Positions 1 to 7,611 of a DNA stretch of 24,347 nt are shown here, piece by piece. Under the pieces are notes generated by a model, which saw only the letters and a list, made by a program, of their open reading frames with translations, ran no database searches and was not told the DNA's origin. This DNA comes from VRUE01 sp963730315 (lineage in GTDB: Bacteria; Actinomycetota; Thermoleophilia; Solirubrobacterales; 70-9), in assembly GCA_963730315.1 (NCBI GenBank), contig CAVSRD010000003.1, positions 1-24,347 on the forward strand. The letters are read 5' to 3'. The position numbers were made by a program, and so were the translations under genes. Position 1 is the first letter of the stretch; every line of letters starts with the position of its first letter.

Positions 1-9
1 GGGAGCGTG

Positions 10-939
10 ATGGCGACCCGGACGCTAGACAGCCCGCCCAGCGTTCTGCCCCTTTACGCCGCGCCGCGCGCCGCTGATCCCCGGCGCCTCGCTGCTGCCC
101 TTCGTGCCGGGGCGCGGCGAGGAGGTCCCCGACACCGAGCTGGTCCTGGGGAGTGCGGCCGGACACCGACGAGGTCGCCGCCTACGCGAGGGTCTGCGGC
201 TTCTCGCTGCGCGACAGCCTGCCCCCCACCTACCCGCACGTGCTCGCCTTTCCGCTGCACATGGCCGTGATGGCCGAAGGCAGCTTCCCGTTCGGCGCGG
301 TCGGCCTGGTCCACGTCGAGAACCGGATCGTCCAGCACCGGCCGCTCAGGCTGGGCGAGGAGGTGGAGCTGCGCGTCCGCCCGACGAAGCTCGAGCCGCA
401 CCCCCGCGGCCGCACCTTCGGCCTGCTCACCGAGGCCCGGAGCGGGCGGGCAGAAGGCCTGGGAGTCGGTCAGCACGATGCTGCGCCGCGAACAGCCGGC
501 CGAACGGTCCGCCGCGGACCGAAGAGACAACCCGGAGCGGCAGTCGGCCGATCGGCCGGAGGACGGCGGCTGACGCCGAGCGCGGAGTGGCGGCTGGGCG
601 GCGACCTCGGCCGGCGCTACGCCGCCGTCTCCGGCGACCGCAACCCGATCCACATGCACTCGCTGACCGCCCGGCCGCTCGGCTTTCCCGGGGCGATCGC
701 GCACGGGATGTGGACCAAGGCGCGCTGCCTGGCGGCGCTCGAGGGCCGCCTGCCCGACGCCTTCGCGGTCGAGGTGCGCTTCCGCAAGCCGATCGTGCTG
801 CCCGCCCGGGTCGAGTTCCTCGACGCCGTGGAGGGGGAGGAAATCGGCTTCGCGGTACGCGACGCGAAGCGGCACACCCCACCTCGACGGCCGCGTGCGC
901 GAGGCGAAAGCCGAAGCGAGGAGGAAGGAGGAGAAGTGA
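10..939 (+). CDS. MaoC-like acyl-CoA hydratase/dehydratase (interrupted by about five frameshifts)
   Basis: The product resembles MaoC-type hot-dog hydratases that hydrate enoyl-CoA during fatty acid breakdown. It can only be read by changing frame several times. Frame 1 starts at ATG 10 and holds to about 60, frame 2 from about 74 to 150, frame 3 from 153 to about 445, frame 1 to about 570, frame 3 to about 875, and frame 1 to the TGA at 937. Recognisable parts are PPTYPHVLAFPLHMA and GLVHVENRIVQHRP in the first half and the hydratase signature YAAVSGDRNPIHMH with GAIAHGMWT in the second half, which gives the double hot-dog layout. One shift, near 445, is explained by a single extra G. The stop overlaps the next start (GTGA), which supports translation as an operon with the dehydrogenases. 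I regard the breaks as probable sequencing indels. A real pseudogene is the alternative. Confidence 0.72.
925..931 (+). promoter_or_regulatory. Ribosome binding site of the first acyl-CoA dehydrogenase
   Basis: AAGGAGG is a full Shine-Dalgarno match and ends four bases before GTG 936. It lies inside the 3' end of the MaoC-like gene and decides the GTG start over the later ATG at 972. Confidence 0.7.
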
Positions 940-2267
940 ACGGCAACGGCAAGGGAGTGGCCGAGCGCAGCATGGGCCTCGGCCTGCGAACTCTCAACTG
1001 GCTCGCCGGCTCCAGCCTGCTGGACCGGATCAAGGCCCGCAGGCAGGTCGAGCGGGCGCTGTTCCGGACCAGCAAGGAGGGCTTCCGCACGGCGACCGCC
1101 GCCGGGCGCACCTTCAAGGCGGTGCAGAAGCTGGCCCGGCCGGCGCGCCAGGCGACCGGCAAGCCGCGCGCCCTGTTCGACGTCACCCCCGACGAGGAGC
1201 AGCAGATGTTCCAGGAGGCGGTGCGCGACTTCGCCGCGGCGGAGGTGCGGCCCGCCGCGCAGGCCGCCGACGCCGAGCGCGCGACGCCGGCCGAGCTGCT
1301 CGCCAAGGTCGACGAGCTGGGCGTCAACATGCTCGGCGTCCCCGAGGAGCTGGGCGGCGCGATGCACGAGCAGGCGGCGGTGACCAGCGTGCTGGTCGGC
1401 GAGGCGCTCGCCCACGGCGACCTGGGGATCGCCTACGCGGCGCTCGCCCCCGGCGCGGTCGCGACCGCGATCGGCCACTGGGGCACGGCCGAGCAGCAGG
1501 CCACCTACCTGCCGGCCTTCAGCGGCGAGGACGTGCCGGCCGCGGCGCTGGCGCTGCTCGAGCCGCAACCGCTTTTCGACCCGCTGAAGCTGAAGACGAA
1601 GGCGCGCCGCGACGGCTCCGACTGGGTGCTCGACGGCGCCAAGTCGCTGCTCGCGCGCGCCGCCGACTGCGAGCTGTTCGTGGTCGCCGCCGAGGCCGAG
1701 GATCTCGGCCCGGCGCTGTTCGCGATCGAGTCCGGCGCCGCGGGCCTCGCGACCGAGCCGGAGCCGGCGATGGGGCTTCGGCCCGCCGCGACCGGCCGCC
1801 TGCTGCTGGAGGGCGTCCGGCTGCCGGGTGGGGCAATGCTCGGCGAGGGCGGCCGCGACGCCTACTCCGAGTGCGTGCAGCGGGCGCGGCTCGCCTGGTC
1901 GGCGGTCGCGGTCGGCACCTCGCAGGCCGTCCTCGACTACGTCATCCCCTACGTCAACGAACGCAGCGCCTTCGGCGAACCGATCTCCAACCGCCAGGCC
2001 GTGGCCTTCGCGGTCTCGGACATCGGCATCGAGACCGACGGGATGCGGCTCGCCGTCTACCGCGCCGCCGGCCGCGCCGACCAGGGCAAGGACTTCACCC
2101 GCGAGGCGGCCCTCGCCCGGCGGCTCTGCGCCGCCAAGGGCATGACGATCGGCTCGGAAGGCGTGCAGCTGCTCGGCGGACACGGCTTCGTCAAGGAGCA
2201 CCCGGTCGAGCGCTGGTACCGCGACCTCCGCGCAGCGGGCGTGATGGAGGGCGCCCTGCTCGTCTAG
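936..2267 (+). CDS. Acyl-CoA dehydrogenase family protein (divergent, FadE-like)
   Basis: Predicted FAD flavoprotein of 443 residues that oxidises an acyl-CoA to the 2-enoyl-CoA, or a partner subunit of such an enzyme. The first 85 residues or so are an unusual basic extension. The helical N-terminal domain begins near EQQMFQEAVRDFAAAEV, the mid beta domain runs around residues 195-285, and the C-terminal helical domain contains NERSAFGEPISNRQAVAF and QLLGGHGFVKEHPVERWYRD. The chain ends in VMEGALLV, where Glu438 sits at the position of the catalytic glutamate found in the usual YEGT motif. The GTG start overlaps the upstream TGA and has a strong Shine-Dalgarno. Fourteen bases separate it from the next dehydrogenase. 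This is the only long gene at the left end that reads without a frameshift. Substrate is unknown. Confidence 0.9.
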   Translation: MNGNGKGVAERSMGLGLRTLNWLAGSSLLDRIKARRQVERALFRTSKEGFRTATAAGRTFKAVQKLARPARQATGKPRALFDVTPDEEQQMFQEAVRDFAAAEVRPAAQAADAERATPAELLAKVDELGVNMLGVPEELGGAMHEQAAVTSVLVGEALAHGDLGIAYAALAPGAVATAIGHWGTAEQQATYLPAFSGEDVPAAALALLEPQPLFDPLKLKTKARRDGSDWVLDGAKSLLARAADCELFVVAAEAEDLGPALFAIESGAAGLATEPEPAMGLRPAATGRLLLEGVRLPGGAMLGEGGRDAYSECVQRARLAWSAVAVGTSQAVLDYVIPYVNERSAFGEPISNRQAVAFAVSDIGIETDGMRLAVYRAAGRADQGKDFTREAALARRLCAAKGMTIGSEGVQLLGGHGFVKEHPVERWYRDLRAAGVMEGALLV

Positions 2268-2281
2268 AGCGAACCGAGACG

Positions 2282-3532
2282 ATGATCAACCTCGAGATAC
2301 CGAAGAAGTTCCAGCCGCTGGTCAGCCAGGCACACCAGGTCGCGACCGAGGTCTTCCGGCCGATCTCGCACAAGTACGACGAGGAAGAGCACGCGTATCC
2401 GAAGGAGCTGGACATGCTCGCCTCGCTGATCGACGGGATGAACGAGGGCGGCGACAGCGGCGCCGGCGCGGCCGGCGTGCGGCGCGAGCTCGGACGGCAA
2501 GCGGGAGGAGGGCGAGAACCGCAACGGCTCCAACCTCTCCACCGTGCTGGGGATCGTCGAGCTGTGCTGGGGCGACGTCGGCCTGCTGCTCTCGATGCCC
2601 CGCCAGGGCCTCGGCAACTCAGCGATCGCCTCGGTGGCGAGCGAGGAGCAGCTGGAGCATTACGGCGGCAGGTGGGCGGCGATGGCGATCACCGAGCCGG
2701 AGGCAGGCTCGGACTCGGCCGCGATCCGCACCACGGCCGAGCTGGACGGCGAGGAGTACGTGCTGAACGGTGAGAAGATCTTCGTCACCTCCGGCGACCG
2801 CGCCGAGCTGATCGTCGTCTGGGCAGCCTCGACCGCTCCAAGGGCCGCGCCGCGATCAAGTCGTTCATCGTCGAGCGCGACAACCCCGGGCTGAAGCTCG
2901 ACCGGCTCGAGCACAAGCTCGGGATCCGCGCCTCGGACACCGCCAACTTCACCCTGCAGGACTGCCGGGTGCCGAAGGAGGCGCTGCTCGGCAGCCCGGA
3001 GATCGACACCAAGCAGGGCTTCGGCGGGGCGATGCAGACCTTCGACAACACGCGGCCGCTGGTCGCGGCGATGGCGGTCGGCGTCGCCCGCGCCTCGCTG
3101 GAGCGGACGCGCGAGCTGCTCGAGGAGGCCGGGGTCGAGATCGACTACGCGGCGCCCGCCCTCTCCCAGCCCGCTGCCGTCGCCCGCTTCCTGGAGATGG
3201 AGGCCGACTACGAGGCGGCCCGCCTGCTCACCCTGCACGCCGCCTGGATGGCCGACAACGGCCGGCCCAACTCGCTGCAGGCCTCGATGGCGAAGGCGAA
3301 GGCGGGGCGCACCTGCGTCGACGTCGCGCTCGGCTGCGTCGAGCTGTGCGGCGCCGCCGGCTACGGCGAGGACGAGCTGCTCGAGAAGTGGGCCCGCGAC
3401 GCGAAGATCCTCGACATCTTCGAGGGCACCCAGCAGATCCAGCTGCTGATCGTCGCCCGTCAGCTGCTCGGCAAGAGCTCCTGCCGAACTCCGCTAGACC
3501 GGCGGCCGTCTGCGGCAGACTGCCGCGCGTGA
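2282..3532 (+). CDS. Acyl-CoA dehydrogenase (two to three frameshifts)
   Basis: Canonical acyl-CoA dehydrogenase that introduces the alpha-beta double bond with FAD. It starts at ATG 2282 with MINLEIPKKFQPLV. The reading is frame 2 to about 2490, frame 3 to about 2825, then frame 2 again. FAD and substrate motifs are visible as MAITEPEAGSDSAAI and LNGEKIFVTSGDRAE. The catalytic region RDAKILDIFEGTQQIQ carries the expected glutamate in FEGT. The last residues after GKSS do not look like the family; a further indel near 3482 would give GKSS-AELR and a stop at 3495-3497, so the true end may be 3497. It is paired with a more divergent dehydrogenase just upstream, a layout also seen for heteromeric FadE enzymes. 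The frameshifts look like sequence errors because the reading resumes perfectly after each one. Confidence 0.82.
3508..3526. repeat. Overlapping palindromes just before the acyl-CoA ligase start
   Basis: GTCTGC-G-GCAGAC (3508-3520) overlaps GCGGCAG-A-CTGCCGC (3512-3526). They end two bases before GTG 3529. They may be an operator or a small hairpin. If the upstream dehydrogenase really ends at 3497, they are intergenic. Confidence 0.45.
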
Positions 3533-4964
3533 ACTTCGTCGAGGACGTGATGGAGCGCTCGCCGGCCTCGCGGCTGGGGATCGTCGCGATCGACGCCGAG
3601 GGGCGCCGCCGCGACTGGTGCTTCGGCGAGCTGATCGCCCGCTCGGCCGGGCTCTCCGGCGCCTTCGCGGCGCGCGGGGTGGGGCGCGGCGACGTGGTGA
3701 TGACCCTGGTCGGCAACCGGATCGAGTGGGCGCTGTCGCTGCTCGCCTGCTGGCGGATGGGAGCGGTGGCGCTGCCCTGCAACCCGCAGCTGCGCCGCCA
3801 CGACATGGAGCTGCGAACGAGCGCCGCGGCGCCGGCGCTCTGCGTCGTCGCGGAGGGGCTGCTCGACGAGATCCCTGACGAGGTGCCGGCGATGACCCTC
3901 GGCGAAGTGGCCTGGACGCTCGACGAGGACCGCCCGCAGGAGACGCCGGCGCGCGGCCGAGGGGATGGACGCCGAGGACCCGGCGCTGATCGTCTTCACC
4001 TCCGGCACGACCGGCGAGCCGCGCGGCGTCGTCCACGCCTACCGCTACCTGGCGGGACAGCGCGCCCAGGCCCAGCACTGGCTGGGCTCGCGCCCCGGCG
4101 AGCTGGTCTGGTGCACGACCGCGCCGGGCTGGTCGAAGTCGGCCCGCAACGTCTTCCTCGCCCCCTGGCTGACCGGCGCCGCCGCGGTGATCCAGGACGG
4201 CCGCTTCGACCCGGCCGAGCGTCTCGACCTCGCCGAGGCGCTCGGCGTCAACGTGCTCTGCCAGGCGCCGACCGAGTACCGGATGCTCGCCAAGCGGACG
4301 ACCCTGCGCCCGCTCCCCGCCCTGCGCCGCATGGTCTCCGCCGGCGAGGCGCTCGGGGCGGAGACGATCGCCGCCTTCCTCGAGGCGATGGGCGCCGAGC
4401 CGGCCGACGGCTACGGGCAGACCGAGACCGGCCACATCATGCGGCAACCTGGCCGGCGAGCCGGTCGTCCCCGGCTCGATGGGCCGGCCCCTGCCGGGGA
4501 TCGAGGTGCGGATCGAGAGTGGCGAGCTGCAGGTGCGCGCCTCCTCCTCCCCCACCTTCTTCTCCCGCTACCTCGACGGCGAGCGCTTCGAGGGCGAGTG
4601 GTGGCCGACCGGCGACCTGGTCCGCGAAGAGGACGGCCACCTTTTCTTCGAGGGGCGCGGCGACGACATCATCGTCTCCTCCGGCTACCGGATCGGCCCG
4701 GGCGAGGTCGAGTCGGCGCTGCTCTCCCACCCGGCGGTCGCCGAGGCCGCCGCGGTCGCCGCGCCCGACCCCGAGCGCGGCTCCGTGGTGCGGGCGATCG
4801 TCGTCCCGCGCGGCCGCGAGCCGGGCGAGGCGCTGGCCCGCGAGCTGCAGGAGCACTGCAAGCGCGAGACCGCCCCCTACAAGTTCCCGCGCATAGTCGA
4901 GTTCGCCACCGAGCTGCCGAAGACGACCAGCGGCAAGGTGCGGCGCGGCGCGTTGCGGGGATAG
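3529..4964 (+). CDS. AMP-forming acyl-CoA synthetase/ligase (two frameshifts)
   Basis: Member of the ANL adenylating family that activates a carboxylic acid with ATP and joins it to CoA, which would feed the dehydrogenases upstream. GTG 3529 starts frame 1; the reading moves to frame 2 near 3955 and to frame 3 near 4443, ending at TAG 4962. Family motifs appear in order. The P-loop-like VFTSGTTGEPRGV has Arg where Lys is common. YGQTETG follows, then TGDLVREEDGHLFFEGRGDD with the hinge aspartate, SGYRIGPGEVE, and PKTTSGKVRR with the catalytic lysine. Total length is about 478 residues, normal for short or medium-chain acyl-CoA synthetases. There is no Shine-Dalgarno before the GTG; a weak CAGACT box lies seven bases upstream. 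It converges with the amidohydrolase across a 28-base gap. The exact acid cannot be told. Confidence 0.85.
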
Positions 4965-4992
4965 CCGCCGCCCGGCGCCTTGCCGTAAAGCG

Positions 4993-6123
4993 CTACGGAG
5001 GGCGCTCGGGAAGCGCCACGTCGGGCGTTCGGGCCACGCAGAGCGCGAGGACCAGAAGCCACATCGAGGGCGAAAAGCGGTGGCCCGACCGCGGTGGGCC
5101 GTGATGGCGCTCGGCCAGGTCAAGCAGGCGGACCACCTCCGCGCAGGCAGCACCGTGCGGTCCCTCTCTGTCGCAGGCCAGGTGAGCGAGCGCCACCGAC
5201 TCGCTCACGTCGCCGCCGGCGAGGCCGCGGCCGACGGCGGTCAGCAGGTGGGAGCAGACCCGCTCCATGGACGGATCGAGTGGGCCGGGAGGCCCGGGCG
5301 GCGGACCGGCGTCGGCCGGGTCCTCGCCGGCCAGGACGCGCTCGACCTGGCCGCCCGCGATCGAGACGATCGCCTCGCGGTCGAGCCCGGCCGCCACGGC
5401 GCAACGGAGGTGCAGGGCGGCCGCGCTCAGCGGCTCGCCGTAGGGGCAGTCGCTCGCCCAGAGGATCTGGCCCGGGGGGACCAGGCAGAAGAGCGCGATC
5501 AGATCGGCCGGGTTCCACCAGGAGGTGTCGATCAGCAGGTTCGGATGCTCCGGCATCAGCCGCCACAGCCAGGCGATGTCGCTCACCGCCGCGTGGGCGA
5601 GGATCAGGTGAGCGCCCGGGTGGCGCTCGGCGAGGTCGACCGTGTCGCGCCCGAGGGCCGGGATGCCGCGGCCGGCGTGGATCAGCACCGGGACCCGTCG
5701 CTCGTCTGCCAGCGACACCAGCTCCTCGACCGCGGGCTCGTGCATGGCGAAGCGCTCGGCGCGGGGATGCAGCTTGATCCCGCGAGCACCGGCGTCGAGG
5801 CAGCGCCGCGCTTCGGCCAGCGCGTCGCGGTGGGGATCGACCCGGCAGAAGGGCACGAGACGGCCACCCGAGCCCTCGGCCAGGGCCAGCGCCGTGTCGT
5901 TCGCCGCCGCGTACCCGTCGGGCTCGTGCATCGGGAACGCGACGGCGCGCGCGCCGATCCGCTCGATCGTCGCCAGCAGCTCCTCGGGCTCCTGTCGGTA
6001 GCCGTCGGGGTCGTTGCTGCCGAAATGGGTATGGGCGTCGAACAGCGAGAGAGGCTCCGTCTCCCGCTCGACCGCCTCCAGCCAGCGCCGGGTCTCAAGC
6101 TCGACCGGGTCGACGTCAGCCAC
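4993..6123 (-). CDS. Amidohydrolase-family metal-dependent hydrolase
   Basis: TIM-barrel hydrolase of the amidohydrolase 2 type, 376 residues. The HxH metal pair is in LFDAHTHFGSND near residue 30. GIKLHPR follows at mid-protein, then VLIHAGRG and LILAHAAV with metal-binding histidines, and ILWASDCPYGEP with the conserved aspartate near residue 233. The start is taken as GTG 6123, which overlaps the aminotransferase stop by eight bases and has no clear Shine-Dalgarno; translational coupling is likely. About 95 residues after the barrel (from EDPADAG) form a tail rich in Leu, Ala and Cys that the family core does not explain. Sharing an operon with a PLP enzyme could mean a common amino acid or heterocycle pathway, but the substrate is not identifiable. 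Confidence 0.85.
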   Translation of the reverse strand: MADVDPVELETRRWLEAVERETEPLSLFDAHTHFGSNDPDGYRQEPEELLATIERIGARAVAFPMHEPDGYAAANDTALALAEGSGGRLVPFCRVDPHRDALAEARRCLDAGARGIKLHPRAERFAMHEPAVEELVSLADERRVPVLIHAGRGIPALGRDTVDLAERHPGAHLILAHAAVSDIAWLWRLMPEHPNLLIDTSWWNPADLIALFCLVPPGQILWASDCPYGEPLSAAALHLRCAVAAGLDREAIVSIAGGQVERVLAGEDPADAGPPPGPPGPLDPSMERVCSHLLTAVGRGLAGGDVSESVALAHLACDREGPHGAACAEVVRLLDLAERHHGPPRSGHRFSPSMWLLVLALCVARTPDVALPERPP

Positions 6124-7273
6124 GGCGGGCAACCCTAGCGATCCTCTCGACCGCCTCCTCGACCAGCGCCGGTGAGGTTCCGATGTTGAGGCGCGCAAAG
6201 CCCGCGCCCTGGCGGCCGAAGCTCGGCCCCGGGCTGAGCGCCACCCTGCCCCGCTCGAGGATCGCCCGCGAGGGGTCCTCGCCGAGACCGAGCGCCCGCA
6301 GATCGAGCCAGGCGAGATATCCGGCCTGCGGTTGCGCATAGCCGACCTCGGGCAGATGCTCGGCCAGGAGCTCCGCCAGCAGGTTGCGGTTGTGGTCGAG
6401 CACGCCGATCACGTCGTCGAGCCACGGACCCCCTTCCCGGAAGGCGGCGGCCGATGCGAGCGCGCCCAGATGGTCGCAGTGGGTCGCGCTGAGCGGAAGC
6501 CGCTCGACCAGCTCGGCCGCGCTCTCGGAGGCGGTGACGATCTCGGCGCATTGCAGGCCGGCGAGGTTGAAGGTCTTCGAAGCCGAGCAGAAGCCGATGC
6601 CCCGCTCCGCCGCTGCCTCGGAGACGGTGAGGAACGGGACGTGCAGAGCATCCGGAAGGAGCAGCGGCGCGTGGATCTCGTCCGCCAGCACCCAGGCGCC
6701 ATGGCGGACCGCCGCGTCCGCGATCGCGGCCAGCTGCTCCCGCCGCGGCACCCCGCCGGTCGGGTTGTGGGGACTGCAGAGGACCAGGGCGGCGGCGCCC
6801 TCGGCGAATTGCCGCTCGATCGCTTCGGGATCGAGCTCGCCCGCGACGAGGGGCGCCTCGGCCAGCTCGCATCCGAGCTCCTCGATCAACGCGAAGAAGG
6901 GGTGGTAGACGGGCGTGTTGAGGACGATGCGCGCGCCCGGCTCGGCGATCGCCGCCAGCACGGCCGCGATCGCGCCGACCACGTCGGAGCTGGGGCAGAC
7001 AGCCCCCGGATCCACGCTCCAGCCCATGCGCTCCGCGGCGAAGCCGGCGAACGCATCGGCCAGGCCAAGCTCCCGGGGCGCGGCGTAGCCGCAGTCGTCG
7101 AGCTCCACCGCCTCGGCCAGCGCCCGCTTGACCGGCTCGGCCAGCGGGAAGTCCATCTCGGCGACCCAGGCAGGCAGCACGTCGGCCGGATAGCGCGCCC
7201 ACTTGGAGCTGCGCCGGCGCCGCAAGCGGTCGATCGGGAGCTCGGTCAGCTCTCGATTGAGAGCCTTCGTCAT
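6116..7273 (-). CDS. PatB/MalY-type PLP-dependent aminotransferase or C-S lyase
   Basis: Fold-type I PLP enzyme of 385 residues, of the group that includes cystathionine beta-lyase PatB and MalY. Early WVAEMDFPLAEPV is typical of this group. Substrate and cofactor motifs follow: NTPVYHPFF, CSPHNPTGGVP, VLADEIHAPLL with the PLP-nitrogen aspartate (Asp198), and CSASKTFNLAGLQ with the Schiff-base lysine (Lys233). The C-terminal RLNIGTS supplies the carboxylate-binding arginine. ATG 7273 is chosen because similarity starts there; the longer open frame upstream runs into the zinc-ribbon gene. It lies 13 bases after that gene's stop and overlaps the amidohydrolase start. Activity is probably beta-elimination from cystathionine or a related thioether, but a plain aminotransferase cannot be excluded. 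Confidence 0.9.
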   Translation of the reverse strand: MTKALNRELTELPIDRLRRRRSSKWARYPADVLPAWVAEMDFPLAEPVKRALAEAVELDDCGYAAPRELGLADAFAGFAAERMGWSVDPGAVCPSSDVVGAIAAVLAAIAEPGARIVLNTPVYHPFFALIEELGCELAEAPLVAGELDPEAIERQFAEGAAALVLCSPHNPTGGVPRREQLAAIADAAVRHGAWVLADEIHAPLLLPDALHVPFLTVSEAAAERGIGFCSASKTFNLAGLQCAEIVTASESAAELVERLPLSATHCDHLGALASAAAFREGGPWLDDVIGVLDHNRNLLAELLAEHLPEVGYAQPQAGYLAWLDLRALGLGEDPSRAILERGRVALSPGPSFGRQGAGFARLNIGTSPALVEEAVERIARVARRG

Positions 7274-7286
7274 CAGCCGGAGTCCA

Positions 7287-7511
7287 TCAGCTTCCCGACA
7301 CCGGCAGCTCTTCGGCGATCCGCTCCGCGTATCCGCGGGCGCCGATCTCGGTGAACAGGCGGTGGGCCTCGCGCAGCTCCTCCCGCCAAGCCCTCGCATC
7401 TGGTTCCGACGGCGCCTGCGCCTGCGGCGCCGTGGCGCTCAGCTGCCGGCCGCAGCCGTCGCAGAAGCGCGCCTCGGGCCGATTTGAGTGGCCACACGCT
7501 GGGCAATCCAC
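7287..7511 (-). CDS. Small zinc-ribbon protein (74 residues), possibly a shrunken cyclase/ATPase regulator
   Basis: The N-terminus MDCPACGHSNRPEARFCDGC has two CxxC knuckles (Cys3/Cys6 and Cys17/Cys20) and is a zinc ribbon. A short Gln/Ala/Pro linker follows, then a helical end AWREELREAHRLFTEIGARG and YAERIAEEL. Both ends resemble the ends of long actinobacterial adenylate-cyclase/AAA regulators with TPR repeats, which begin with this kind of ribbon and finish with a HRLFTEMGA-like helix. The middle domains are absent. It may be a remnant left by a large in-frame deletion or a genuine small protein. The start is GTG 7511 with a G-rich stretch about seven bases upstream. It leads the aminotransferase gene by 13 bases and probably shares its mRNA. 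Confidence 0.7.
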   Translation of the reverse strand: MDCPACGHSNRPEARFCDGCGRQLSATAPQAQAPSEPDARAWREELREAHRLFTEIGARGYAERIAEELPVSGS

Positions 7512-7520
7512 ATAACACCC

Positions 7521-7539
7521 CCGGACAAATGCCGTCCGG
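7521..7539. repeat. Inverted repeat between the GGDEF-EAL and zinc-ribbon genes
   Basis: CCGGAC (7521-7526) and GTCCGG (7534-7539) are separated by seven bases. No T-run follows on either strand. It may be an operator for the zinc-ribbon operon or a weak terminator for the GGDEF-EAL gene. Confidence 0.4.
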
Positions 7540-7611
7540 ACGAGTCTATTCCGATCCCTTCCTGGATGGAGAATTCAGATTCGAGCCCGCGGGACTCGGG
7601 GTTGGGCGGCC

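Noticed and set aside
54..2201. Very long open frame on the minus strand opposite the MaoC-like and dehydrogenase genes
   Set aside because: High GC removes stop codons in shadow frames; its protein is Arg/Ala/Gly-rich without any family motif. The same holds for long shadows opposite the thioredoxin-domain, MMPL and hydrolase genes.
6124..6339. Upstream in-frame extension of the amidohydrolase
   Set aside because: It lies inside the aminotransferase gene and codes for Arg/Ser-rich residues; similarity begins at about GTG 6123.
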